In this document: piece by piece, positions 33,036 to 45,737 of the stretch | Layout: every line of letters starts with the position of its first letter | How positions within the stretch are numbered: position 1 is the stretch's first letter | NCBI RefSeq assembly: GCF_902497555.1 | Contig: NZ_CABVGP010000001.1 | Coordinates: 4,010,501-4,074,500, forward strand | Reading direction: 5' to 3' | Length of the DNA stretch: 64,000 bases | Source: Amycolatopsis camponoti | GTDB taxonomy: Bacteria > Actinomycetota > Actinomycetes > Mycobacteriales > Pseudonocardiaceae | The notes under the pieces: generated by a model | What the model saw: only the letters and a program-made list of their open reading frames with translations | Databases searched by the model: none | Told to the model about the DNA's origin: nothing | Translations under genes and position numbers: made by a program

Positions 33036-35240
33036 ATGGAGTCGTTCGGTACTCGGCTGCGCCGCCTTCGGCGCGCCGCGGAGCTGACCCAGGAGGCGCT
33101 CGCCGAGAAGTCCGGGCTCAGCGGCCAGGCCGTCGGCGCGCTCGAACGGGGCGACCGCCGCTACCCGCACCGCGAAACCCTCGACCGGCTCGCCGACGCC
33201 CTCGGCCTCACCGGCGACGGCCGCGCCGAGTTCGCCGCCGCGGCCGCGCGGCCCGGCAGTCCGGCGGGCACCGCTGTCGTCCCGCGTGAACTGCCCGGCG
33301 GGGTCGCCGCGTTCACCGGTCGCGAAGCCGAGCTGGATCGCGTCCTGGGCCTGCTCGGCGAATCCCGTCAGGGCGGCGTGGTCGCCGTCGCCGGGATGGC
33401 GGGCGTCGGCAAGACCGCCCTCGCCCTCGAAGCCGGCCACCGGCTCGCCCGGCGCTTCCCCGACGGCTCGCTGCACCTCGACCTGCGCGGCCACGCCGCC
33501 GACCCGCCGGATCCCCTCGACCTGCTCGACCGGCTCATCCGGGAGCTCGGGGGCGAACCGCCGACGCCGTTGTCGCTCGATTCCGCGTCCGCCCGCTTCC
33601 GGACGCTGCTCGCCCCGAAGCGCGTCCTGCTCCTGCTCGACAACGCCCGCGACGCCGCCCACGTCGCGCCGCTGCTGCCCGGCGCCGGGGGCTCGGCGGC
33701 GATCGTCACCAGCCGCGTCGCGCTGACCGACCTGCCCCAAGCGCACCAGGTGCTGCTCGACGTCCTGCCCGAGGCCGACGCGCTGCGCCTGCTCGCGGCC
33801 GAGGTCGGCGCCGAGCGCGTCGCGGCCGAACCCACCGCGGCCCGCACGGTCGCGCGCCTGTGCGGCTACCTGCCGCTGGCCCTGCACCTGGTCGGCGCGC
33901 GGCTGGCGACGCGGCCACGCTGGCCCGTCGCCCACCTCGCGCACCGGCTCGACGACGAACGTCGCCGGCTCGACGAAACCGGCGTCCGGACCAGCTTCGC
34001 GCTCGCCGTCGGCGCGCTCGACGACTCCGCGGCCCGCGCGTACCCGCTCCTGTCGCTGCTCGACGTACCCGAGCTGTCGGTGCCCGTCGCGAGCCGGCTG
34101 CTCGACGCGCCCGAGCGGGAGACGGAGGCGCTGCTGGAGCGGCTCACCGACGAGCACCTCCTGACCACGCCCGCCCCCGGGTGGTACCGGCTGCACGACC
34201 TGCTCCGGCTCTACGCCCGGGAGCAGGCGCCGGCGGGCGAGCGGGCCGCGGCGATCACCCGCGTCGTCGAGCTGTGCGCGGCGATGGCGTGGCAGAGCAT
34301 GGCGCTCGTCTCGGCGGCTTCGCACCGCCACGACTGGGCGGCCGGACGGTGGGCGTCGGCCGGGCCGGCGTCCGCCGACGAGGTGTTCGCCTGGCTCGAC
34401 CGGCACCAGGCGCACCTCGTCACGGTCGTCCGGCAGGCCGCCGCCACGCCCGGGGTGCCGCCCGAGGCGATCGCCGCCGTCGGGCTCGGCCTGTACGAAT
34501 ACCACCGCGCGCGGGCCCGCTGGCGGGACGCGATCCAGGTCGACGAGGTGGCGTTGCAGCTGGTCGACGGGGTCGACCCGGTCGCCGCCGCGACGCTGCG
34601 CAACGACCTCGGGGTCGCCGAGGCCGAGCTCGCGCACGGCGGCGAAGCGGCCGGGTTCCGCCGGTCGCACGCCTTCCTCCGCCGGAGCCTCGCCGACTGG
34701 GAAGCGATCGGCGACGAGCGTCAGCTGGCGGGCACCCTCAACAACCTCTGCTTCGTCTACGGCCTCGGGGACGACGTCGACGAGGCCATCGTCTTCGGCG
34801 AACGGAGCCTGGCCCTCAACCGGTCGCTCGGGCTGCGGTACGTCGAGACGCTCACCCTGGTCAACCTCGCGGTGCTGTACGGGCGCCAGGGCGACCGCGC
34901 GCGCGAACTGGCGTACGCGTCCGAAGCGGTGGCGGTCGGCGAACAAACCGGCGACGTGCGCGGGATGGCGTACGGCCGGATGCGGATCGGGATCGTGCAC
35001 CGGGAGCTGGGCCGGTTCGACCTCGCGGTCGAGGAGCTGGGCCGGAGCGTGGACCTGTGGCGCGAGGCCGGGGTCCGGCTGTACGAGGCGCTGACGCTGG
35101 CCGAGCTGGGCCGCGCGCACCTGGGCCGGGAGGACCGCGGCCGGGCGCGCGAGGTGCTCACGGACGCGCTGGAGCTGCTGCGGGAGTACGGCGGTGAGGA
35201 GCGCGCGGCCGTGGTGCGAGCGGAGCTGGACCGGTTGTGA
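33036..35240 (+). CDS. STAND-type regulator: XRE HTH, NB-ARC ATPase, TPR repeats (734 aa)
   Basis: Residues ~5-65 are an XRE helix-turn-helix (FGTRLRRLRRAAELTQEALAE). The NB-ARC ATPase follows, with Walker A GMAGVGKTALA near residue 122, a Walker-B-like RVLLLLDNARD and GYLPLALHLVGARL as the GxP motif. From ~480 onward helical TPR units are seen (GTLNNLCFVYGLGDDVDEAI, LTLVNLAVLYGRQGDRARE). Such proteins are ATP-gated transcription switches, often for secondary metabolism, but lack the SARP activation domain here. No target is evident. Its 3' end overlaps a possible small gene on the other strand. Confidence 0.9.
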   Translation: MESFGTRLRRLRRAAELTQEALAEKSGLSGQAVGALERGDRRYPHRETLDRLADALGLTGDGRAEFAAAAARPGSPAGTAVVPRELPGGVAAFTGREAELDRVLGLLGESRQGGVVAVAGMAGVGKTALALEAGHRLARRFPDGSLHLDLRGHAADPPDPLDLLDRLIRELGGEPPTPLSLDSASARFRTLLAPKRVLLLLDNARDAAHVAPLLPGAGGSAAIVTSRVALTDLPQAHQVLLDVLPEADALRLLAAEVGAERVAAEPTAARTVARLCGYLPLALHLVGARLATRPRWPVAHLAHRLDDERRRLDETGVRTSFALAVGALDDSAARAYPLLSLLDVPELSVPVASRLLDAPERETEALLERLTDEHLLTTPAPGWYRLHDLLRLYAREQAPAGERAAAITRVVELCAAMAWQSMALVSAASHRHDWAAGRWASAGPASADEVFAWLDRHQAHLVTVVRQAAATPGVPPEAIAAVGLGLYEYHRARARWRDAIQVDEVALQLVDGVDPVAAATLRNDLGVAEAELAHGGEAAGFRRSHAFLRRSLADWEAIGDERQLAGTLNNLCFVYGLGDDVDEAIVFGERSLALNRSLGLRYVETLTLVNLAVLYGRQGDRARELAYASEAVAVGEQTGDVRGMAYGRMRIGIVHRELGRFDLAVEELGRSVDLWREAGVRLYEALTLAELGRAHLGREDRGRAREVLTDALELLREYGGEERAAVVRAELDRL

Positions 35241-35460
35241 CCACGGGCGTCACGTAGGGCCGGGCCCGATGCGCGGGGACGCAGGTGACCATGCCGCCAT
35301 GACGCGCGCAGACGAGGGTGACGGTGTCGCGGACCCGCTCCACGAGAACGACGTGCGTCCGCGCTTCCGCGGCCGCGGCGGGCACCGCGGTGAGCAGGGA
35401 CGCCGCGGCGAGCGCGGCGAGCAGGATCCTCCAGGCGGCTCTCACCGGTGCCCTTCTCAT
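35158..35460 (-). CDS. Small putative secreted protein (100 aa), unknown function
   Basis: From ATG 35460 the reading gives a clear Sec-type signal (MRRAPVRAAWRILLAALAAA then SLLTAVPAAAAEA), a short folded-looking core HVVLVERVRDTVTLVCARHGGMVTC with two cysteines, and a Pro/Arg-rich tail. It overlaps the last 83 bases of the STAND gene in antisense, which lowers confidence. No family is recognised. The 21-bp repeat array lies just upstream. Confidence 0.45.
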   Translation of the reverse strand: MRRAPVRAAWRILLAALAAASLLTAVPAAAAEARTHVVLVERVRDTVTLVCARHGGMVTCVPAHRARPYVTPVVTTGPAPLAPRPRAPHRRTPAAAPARP

Positions 35461-35541
35461 CGGGAGTGGCGGCAAAAGCCGATCTTGGCGCCGCGCGGCC
35501 GGGCGCGACAGCGACAACCTCTACGAACGACCTCCACAAAC

Positions 35542-35707
35542 GGGCATCACCCGTGATCGGAGGGGCGTCACCCGTGATTGGAGGGGCATCAGCCGTGTTT
35601 GGAGGGGCATCTCGCGTGATTGGACGGGCATCGCGGTGATGCCCGCTCAATCACGCGTGGTGCCCGCTCAATCACGCGTGATGCCCGTGCAGTCACGCGT
35701 GCTGCCT
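35542..35707. repeat. Array of 21-bp palindromic repeats, orientation-switching
   Basis: Four contiguous units in one direction (35542-35562, 35563-35583, 35584-35604, 35605-35625), a 19-bp pivot (35626-35644) with arms GGGCATC/GATGCCC, then three units in the other direction (35645-35665, 35666-35686, 35687-35707). The unit begins GGGCATCACGCGTGATTGG; its heart ATCACGCGTGAT is itself a perfect palindrome. There are no spacers. A second copy of this kind of array lies at 49016-49147. Confidence 0.85.
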
Positions 35708-35733
35708 CTCCGCTGACGCCGGGAGTGGCGAGG

Positions 35734-36453
35734 TCAGGCGACCGTGTCCTCGGCCAGGCTGCGGAGCAGGGCGGCCAGGCCGTCGGGGGCCCGGCCGTGC
35801 AGCCGCGCGCTCGTCACGACCGGGGCTCCGGACTCGTAGCAGCGGCGGAAGCCGGCCTGGCCGAGCCGGCGCCACAGGTCGTGGTCCTCGCCCGTCGCCC
35901 GGGGCCCGAAGCCGCCCACCACGTCGAACGCGTCCGCTCGCACGCCCAGGTTCGCGCCGTACACCGAGCCGTGCCCCTCCGTCGTGCGCGCGCGGTCGAG
36001 GACGTCGTCGTACCGCGAAAGCGCCCGGGCCGACGTGCTGAACGGGTCCGACAGCTCCGCCGTCCCCGCGATCGCGTGGTATCCCTGGCGCGCCCGGGCC
36101 AGGTGCGCCCGCGCCCAGCCGGGCGTCACGCGCGAGTCGGCGTCCGTGCTCAGCAGCAACGTCCGCGCCGGCGCGGGGGAGCCGAGGGCCGCGCGGACCC
36201 GCGCCACGCCGAGGTCCCGCACCTCGCCGACCGTACGGGCCGACCGGGCGACCACGACCACACCGGGCACCTCGCCGAACGCCGCGCACGCCTCGGCTGC
36301 CGTCGCGTCACGGCAGCGGTCCGCGACGACGCAGACCGCGCGCGCGACTCCGGCGGGCAGCCGCCGCAGCGAGAGGTCCAAGGCGCGTACGCACGCACCG
36401 ACGAGCGAAGCTTCGTCCCGCGCTGGTACGACGACGCCGACCGCCGTGATCAC
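35734..36453 (-). CDS. Family 2 glycosyltransferase (239 aa)
   Basis: A GT-A fold transferase: VGVVVPARDEASLVGACVRAL at the N-terminus, the metal-binding LLSTDADSRVTPGWA (DxD-like), and VYGANLGVRADAFDVVGGFGPRATGEDHDLWRRL, whose ED motif supplies the catalytic base. No membrane segment, so it works in the cytosol on a nucleotide sugar. The GTG at 36453 overlaps the stop of the PIG-L/methyltransferase gene (GTGA). Acceptor unknown; see the cluster finding. Confidence 0.87.
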   Translation of the reverse strand: MITAVGVVVPARDEASLVGACVRALDLSLRRLPAGVARAVCVVADRCRDATAAEACAAFGEVPGVVVVARSARTVGEVRDLGVARVRAALGSPAPARTLLLSTDADSRVTPGWARAHLARARQGYHAIAGTAELSDPFSTSARALSRYDDVLDRARTTEGHGSVYGANLGVRADAFDVVGGFGPRATGEDHDLWRRLGQAGFRRCYESGAPVVTSARLHGRAPDGLAALLRSLAEDTVA

Positions 36454-37703
36454 CGGCGCCTCAGCACGTGCAGGAGGAACTGCTCGTCGGTGTGCTCGAC
36501 CAAGGGCTCGAACGCGGGGTGCGCGAGCAGGCGCGCGTGCGCGTCCCGGCCGTCGCGGGGCGCTTCGGGCGCCCACGGGAGCCAGTGCACGGCCAGCAGG
36601 TGTCCACCCGCGCGCAGCGCCGCCGCCGACGCTTCGATCGTCGCGTCGAGCGCGTCATCGTCCAAGTAGTACAGGATCTCCCCGTACACCAGCAGGTCGA
36701 CGGGCCCTTCCGGAATCGCGGACGGTACCGCTCCGATGTGGACGTCCACAGGGGACAGATCCGCGACGGCCGCGCGGGTGCGCTCCACCGCCGCGGGCAC
36801 CGGGTCGAACGCGATGACCCGGTCGGCGCGTGCCGCGAGGTCACGGGTCAGCACGCCCACGCCGCACGCGGGCTCGACGACCGTGCCGTAGTGCTCGTCG
36901 GGCAGGCAGGCCAGCACCATCGCCCGCTTGCGCCGCTCGTACCACTTCGTCCCCACCGACCACGGGTCTTCCGCGGCGGCGTAGAGCGAGGCGAACCGGC
37001 TCACCGGCGCCGACGTCCGCGGCGGTTCGCGGAAGAACACCTCGGCATCGCCGGCGAAGTGCGCCAGGACCTCCTCCGGCAGGATGGGGTCCTCGCCCCG
37101 CGGGCCGGGCTTGAGCTGCGAGGTGAACGTGGCGATCGCGGCCGCCTTGGCGTCCTGCTCGGCTCCCGTGAGCCGCAGTGCGCGCGCCCGGGACCACGGG
37201 ATGGCCGGGTCGTCGGGACGCAGCCGGTGCCAGAGCCAGATCGGGTACGACCAGCACTGCGCGGGCACCGGCGCCGCGGCGAGCGCGGCCCGGGCGGCCG
37301 CCCGGTGGTCGGGGTGCGGGTCGTCCGGCCAGGGCAGCAGGCACAGGTCGTGCCCGTCGGCGTGCCCGCGCAGGACTTCGGTCAGCTCGTCCTCGTGCGC
37401 GGCCAGCCCGGAGTCCGGCAGCCCGGCCCACACCGGCTCGACGGCGGAAAGCCCTTGCGCCCGCAGGGAATCCGCCAGCTCGCGCCGGCGGGTCCGGGCC
37501 AGCTCCCGGCGTTCCGCGGCGCCGGCGGCGGGAAAGGCCGCTTCGCCGTCGGTCGCCACGACGAGCGTCACCGCGGTGCCGGCCGCGTGCAGGCGCTGCA
37601 GGAGGCCGCTCGCCCCGAGCGTCTCGTCGTCGGGGTGCGCGGCGACGACGAGGGCACGTTCGAACGGTTCTTCCGGCCAGGCGGGCAGCGAGCTCGCGGT
37701 CAT
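36450..37703 (-). CDS. PIG-L deacetylase / SAM methyltransferase fusion (417 aa)
   Basis: Residues ~15-235 are a PIG-L (LmbE) zinc deacetylase with HPDD at 23-26 and PHPDHRA near 130; such enzymes remove the N-acetyl group from GlcNAc-type sugars. Residues ~240-415 are a class I methyltransferase of the NodS kind (WSVGTKWYERRKRAMVLACL, motif I VVEPACGVGVLTRDLA, GEILYYLDDDAL). A natural reading is deacetylation followed by N-methylation of the same amine. It has ATGA overlap with the upstream gene and GTGA with the glycosyltransferase. Confidence 0.9.
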   Translation of the reverse strand: MTASSLPAWPEEPFERALVVAAHPDDETLGASGLLQRLHAAGTAVTLVVATDGEAAFPAAGAAERRELARTRRRELADSLRAQGLSAVEPVWAGLPDSGLAAHEDELTEVLRGHADGHDLCLLPWPDDPHPDHRAAARAALAAAPVPAQCWSYPIWLWHRLRPDDPAIPWSRARALRLTGAEQDAKAAAIATFTSQLKPGPRGEDPILPEEVLAHFAGDAEVFFREPPRTSAPVSRFASLYAAAEDPWSVGTKWYERRKRAMVLACLPDEHYGTVVEPACGVGVLTRDLAARADRVIAFDPVPAAVERTRAAVADLSPVDVHIGAVPSAIPEGPVDLLVYGEILYYLDDDALDATIEASAAALRAGGHLLAVHWLPWAPEAPRDGRDAHARLLAHPAFEPLVEHTDEQFLLHVLRRR

Positions 37704-38671
37704 GCCGCACCCAGGACGGTCCGGCCGAGGGCGGCGAGATCGCGCTCCGCGTGGTGCTGCCGGACGTAGACCGGCAGGTCGGCGACCCGCTGGGCGAAGC
37801 GCCGGTCCCGGCACGCCGGCGTCGGCCCGGTCACCTTCAGCGCGCGTTCGAGGACCTCGACGGCGGTACGTTCCACCGCCGCCCGGCAGGTGCCCGCGAC
37901 GAGAGCGTCCACGTCGTCCGTGGCCGCGCCAGCGAGCACGGCTTCCGCGCAGCTCAGCGCGGTGTGCATCGCGCCGACGTGGGCGAGCTGGTGCTCGTCC
38001 GCGGTACCCCGGTCGCGCAGGTACGCGAGGACACCGTCGAAGACACCGGCGGCGCCGCCCAGCCAGACGGCCGCGACGCCCGCCCCGCCCCGGGCGAACC
38101 CGGGCCGCGCCACGTACCAGCCGGGCGGCCCGACGAGCGCGCCGGGCACGCGGTCGAAGACCACGTCACCGCTGTCGGAGGCGTCCATCCCGACGGCCTG
38201 CCACGCGTCCGGGTGCCGCCGGACGCGGGGATCGGCGAGGTCCACCTCGACCAGCCGGTCACCTGCCGCGACCAGCGCGCGTTCCAGCAGGGACAGCCCG
38301 GAGCAGAACCGGACCGTCCCGGTGAGCGCGCCGTCCTCCAGGACCGCACCGGTGCCGCCGGACTTCGCGGCCCACACGCCGTAGAGCGCCCCCGAGGCGG
38401 GGGAGCGGCCCGCCTCGGCGAGGATCGCGACGGCGTCGGCGTGCCCCTCTGCGAGGCGGGCCAGCGCGAGGTCACGGCGGCCGAACGCGGCCAGCGCCGC
38501 CCAGCGGGCCGCCGTCCGCTCGCCCCCGGGCAGCGGCAGGCCGAGCTCGCCCGCGGCGTGCAGCGAGCGCAGCTCGGCGCCGACCGACGCGCTCGTGCGC
38601 GGGAACGGCAGGGGTTTCGGCGGGGTCTCCGCCAGCAAGACGTTCACAAGATCGACGGGTACCCGCTCCAC
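37700..38671 (-). CDS. Acyl-CoA-dehydrogenase-like protein (323 aa)
   Basis: Resembles a shortened acyl-CoA dehydrogenase: LGLPLPGGERTAARWAALAAFGRRDLALARLAEGH in the N-terminal helical domain, LTGTVRFCSGLSLLERALVAA and GMDASDSGDVVFDRVP in the beta domain, and a C-terminal helical bundle. At 323 residues it is shorter than usual (~380), and no clear catalytic Glu is seen, so a typical desaturation of acyl-CoA is uncertain. It starts the three-gene unit (ATGA overlap). Start GTG 38671 or GTG 38647. Confidence 0.72.
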   Translation of the reverse strand: MERVPVDLVNVLLAETPPKPLPFPRTSASVGAELRSLHAAGELGLPLPGGERTAARWAALAAFGRRDLALARLAEGHADAVAILAEAGRSPASGALYGVWAAKSGGTGAVLEDGALTGTVRFCSGLSLLERALVAAGDRLVEVDLADPRVRRHPDAWQAVGMDASDSGDVVFDRVPGALVGPPGWYVARPGFARGGAGVAAVWLGGAAGVFDGVLAYLRDRGTADEHQLAHVGAMHTALSCAEAVLAGAATDDVDALVAGTCRAAVERTAVEVLERALKVTGPTPACRDRRFAQRVADLPVYVRQHHAERDLAALGRTVLGAA

Positions 38672-38721
38672 GCCGGGTTACGCGTGTGTGAAGGCTCTCC
38701 CGGCCGGGCACCCCCGAAGGT

Positions 38722-39693
38722 ATGACCAGAACCCGCGCGTACCGCGACGGCGTGCTGTACAAGGACGGCTTCCCGGTCGAGGAGGTGTCCGATTTCCTCG
38801 CCGAACCGGACACCGCCGTCTGGGTCGACCTCTGCGAACCGTCCGAGGCGGACCTGACGGATCTCGCCGGCGAGCTGGGCCTGCACCGGCTCGCCGTGGA
38901 AGACGCCGTCCAGGAGCACCAGCGGCCCAAGCTCGACCGCTACGACGGGCACGCCTTCCTGACCGCCTACGCCGTCCGTTTCGACCCCGCGAGCGGCCGC
39001 ACGACGACCTACGAGCTCGCCGTGTTCATCACTCCGCGCGCGCTGGTGACCGTCCGCAAGGACGACGGCTTCGACGTCGACGCCGTCACGCGCCGCTGGG
39101 ACCTGGAGCCCGACCTGGCGAAGTCCGGTGTGCCGTTCCTCCTGCACGGCCTGCTCGACCACGTCGTCGACGGCCACTTCGACGCCGTCCAGGCGCTCGA
39201 CGACCAGGTCGAGGAGCTGGAGGACCTGGTGTTCGACGACCGCCCGGACACCTCCGAGCTGCAACGCCGGTCGTTCGAGCTGCGCAAGAACCTGACCGTG
39301 GTGCGGCGGGTCGTGGGACCCGTGCCCGACGTCCTGGGCTCGTTGATGCGGCGGGACCTGCGGCTGGCCGACGACACGATGGGCCCGTACTTCGAGGACG
39401 TCCACGACCACGCGCGGCAGGCCGCCGAGCACACCGAGGCGTTGCGAGAACGCCTCGCGACGGTCCGGGAGACCCAGCTGAACCTGCAGAGCGACCGCCT
39501 GAACCTGATCATGAAGAAGGTCACCGGGTGGGCCGCGGTGATCGCGGTGCCCACCGCGGTGACCGGCTTCTACGGCCAGAACGTCGCCTACCCGGGCAAC
39601 GGCACGACGTCCGGGTTCTGGGTCTCGACGGTCGTGATGCTGGTGCTTTCGATCGGGCTGTACGCGCTCTTCAAGAAGAAGGACTGGCTATGA
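38722..39693 (+). CDS. CorA-like divalent cation transporter (323 aa)
   Basis: A large cytosolic N-terminal domain (VWVDLCEPSEADLTDLAGELGLHRLAVEDAV, PKLDRYDGHAFLTAYAV) with a long stalk helix and two C-terminal membrane helices (WAAVIAVPTAVTGFYGQN; WVSTVVMLVLSIGLYALF) ending in basic KKKDW. The pore signature is YGQN instead of the classic YGMN; this variant is frequent in actinobacterial CorA-like proteins, and the transported ion (Mg2+, Co2+, Zn2+ efflux) is not settled. Its stop overlaps the convergent reductase by six bases. Confidence 0.9.
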   Translation: MTRTRAYRDGVLYKDGFPVEEVSDFLAEPDTAVWVDLCEPSEADLTDLAGELGLHRLAVEDAVQEHQRPKLDRYDGHAFLTAYAVRFDPASGRTTTYELAVFITPRALVTVRKDDGFDVDAVTRRWDLEPDLAKSGVPFLLHGLLDHVVDGHFDAVQALDDQVEELEDLVFDDRPDTSELQRRSFELRKNLTVVRRVVGPVPDVLGSLMRRDLRLADDTMGPYFEDVHDHARQAAEHTEALRERLATVRETQLNLQSDRLNLIMKKVTGWAAVIAVPTAVTGFYGQNVAYPGNGTTSGFWVSTVVMLVLSIGLYALFKKKDWL

Positions 39694-40842
39694 CCCCGGC
39701 ACCGGGTCGCCGCGCCGGACCAGCTCCCGACCTCGCTCGTAGTCCTCGTCGGCTTCGTGGGTGAGGACGCCGACCGTCTTGCCGTCCTTTTCGTACCAGA
39801 CGGTGAACCCGCCGTCGTCGCGCGGCCGCGGGTACGCGCGGTCGAAGCCGTCGCCCCACGCGGCGTACTTCAGCACCCGGTCGCCGATCACCGACCAGAA
39901 CCCGGGCACCTCGTCCCACGCGGCGTCTTCGCCGGCCGCGGTCCGCCCGGCCACCTCACCCATCGCCAGGCCCTCGCCCCAGTGCTCGACGGCCAGCGCG
40001 CGGCCGGCCGCCGGGTTGTGGGCGAGCGCGACGTCGCCCGCCGCGAGCACGCCGGGCGCGCTCGTGCGCAGGTGCTCGTCAGTGCGGATCCGGCCTTGTT
40101 CGATGGTGAGCCCGGCCGCTTCGGCCAGTTCGATCCGGGGCCGGACGCCGGTCGCGAGCACCACGAGGCCCGTGTCGAGGATCGGCACCAGGTCGGTGCG
40201 GACCCGGTAGCCGCCCTCGATCGACAGCAGCTTCGTGCCGCGAAGCACGCTCACGCCTTCGGATTTGAGCCAGTGCAGGAGGAATTCGCCGGCTTCCCGG
40301 CCGAGCCGTTTCTCCTGTGGGACGTCGTCGGGGCAGACGACGGTCACCTGGAGGCCGAGGCGGGAGAGGGAGACCGCGGCCTCGCAGCCGATGAAGCCGG
40401 CGCCGGCGACGATCGCGCTGCGCACCCCGGACGCGGCCGCGCGCAGCGCGCGGGAGTCGGCGGCCGACCGGAGGGTCCGCACGTCCGGGTGGCCGGCGCC
40501 GGGGATTCCCGGCCGGACCGGCTCCGCGCCGGTGGCGAGTACGCAGGTGGTGAACCGGTGGACCGTGCCGGAGGCGGTGCGGACCCGGCCGTCGCCCAGC
40601 TCGGCGACCGGATCGCCGAGCGCGACGTCGATGTCGTGCGTCGCCGGGAAGTCGTGGTCCAGCAACGGGAGATCGGCCTCGCCGCGCAGGAACTCCTTCG
40701 ACAGCGGTGGGCGTTCGTAAGGCGGATCGGTGTCCGCGGTGAGCACGCGGACCGGACCCGCTCCGCCCGCTTCCCGGTAGGCGCGAGCCGCCGACACGCC
40801 GGCCGGTCCGCTGCCGACGACGACGAGACTGTGGGGGTTCAT
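39688..40842 (-). CDS. FAD-dependent NAD(P)H reductase, ferredoxin-reductase type (384 aa)
   Basis: Two Rossmann folds: LVVVGSGPAGVSAARAYREAG binds FAD, and SAIVAGAGFIGCEAAVSLSRLG binds NAD(P)H. PPYERPPLSKEFLRG and VLAAGDVALAHNPAAGRA with VEHWGEG are typical of the oxygenase-coupled ferredoxin-reductase (rubredoxin/putidaredoxin reductase) group. It would pass electrons to a small iron-sulfur protein of a P450 or dioxygenase, but none is in the window. ATG at 40842 lacks a clear Shine-Dalgarno. Two tandem palindromes lie 39 bases upstream. Confidence 0.88.
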   Translation of the reverse strand: MNPHSLVVVGSGPAGVSAARAYREAGGAGPVRVLTADTDPPYERPPLSKEFLRGEADLPLLDHDFPATHDIDVALGDPVAELGDGRVRTASGTVHRFTTCVLATGAEPVRPGIPGAGHPDVRTLRSAADSRALRAAASGVRSAIVAGAGFIGCEAAVSLSRLGLQVTVVCPDDVPQEKRLGREAGEFLLHWLKSEGVSVLRGTKLLSIEGGYRVRTDLVPILDTGLVVLATGVRPRIELAEAAGLTIEQGRIRTDEHLRTSAPGVLAAGDVALAHNPAAGRALAVEHWGEGLAMGEVAGRTAAGEDAAWDEVPGFWSVIGDRVLKYAAWGDGFDRAYPRPRDDGGFTVWYEKDGKTVGVLTHEADEDYERGRELVRRGDPVPGS

Positions 40843-40880
40843 GCCGAGGGGGTACCCGCCCGGCGCGACGGCACACACAG

Positions 40881-40905
40881 TCCACTGTGGAGCGTCCACT
40901 GTGGA
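40881..40905. promoter_or_regulatory. Tandem inverted repeats upstream of the FAD reductase
   Basis: Two copies of TCCACTGTGGA (40881-40891 and 40895-40905), each with five-base arms, three bases apart. They are 39 bases upstream of the reductase ATG, so they may be a regulator-binding site. The same motif appears in coding DNA elsewhere (e.g. near 55300), so it may also just be a common word of this genome. Confidence 0.35.
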
Positions 40906-41177
40906 CCTCAAAAGGGCACGACGAAGCTCCGGCGCCGCGCCGGAGCGCACGTCACCGGTCCCCGGGACGGCGTTCAGCCGAACGGGTCAACGCGGCCGGA
41001 TGGCCTGGGGGAAAAGGAAAGCTCGGGAGCACCGCCTGGGAAAGCACGCGCGGACACGGGTGCGGCTGGTTGCTCAACCGTTGCCGCTCAGCATAGTGCA
41101 GCTGCACTATGCTGAGCCATCCCGGTGGGCACACCGGGACGGCGCCGGGCGCCGACAAGCGAAGGAACGGGTGGCGG
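40906..41177. other. Upstream region of the histidine kinase operon
   Basis: Gene-free region of about 270 bases between divergent genes that holds the 32-bp palindrome described separately. No further element is recognised. Confidence 0.5.
41086..41117. promoter_or_regulatory. Perfect 32-bp palindrome
   Basis: Left half GCTCAGCATAGTGCAG is followed directly by its exact reverse complement, 60 bases before the histidine kinase ATG. With no loop it suits a protein-binding site (two dimers, or a long TetR/MarR-type operator) better than a terminator, and it includes CATAGT, which could serve as a -10. Confidence 0.75.

Positions 41178-45733
<4,556 letters not shown>

Positions 45734-45737
<4 letters not shown>

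Noticed and set aside
35542..35707. CRISPR array
   Set aside because: Repeats are 21 bp, contiguous with no unique spacers, change orientation, and no cas genes are present.
38722..39693. YGQN in place of YGMN as a defect of the CorA-like transporter
   Set aside because: This variant is common in actinobacterial CorA-like proteins and the rest of the protein is intact, so it is not unusual.
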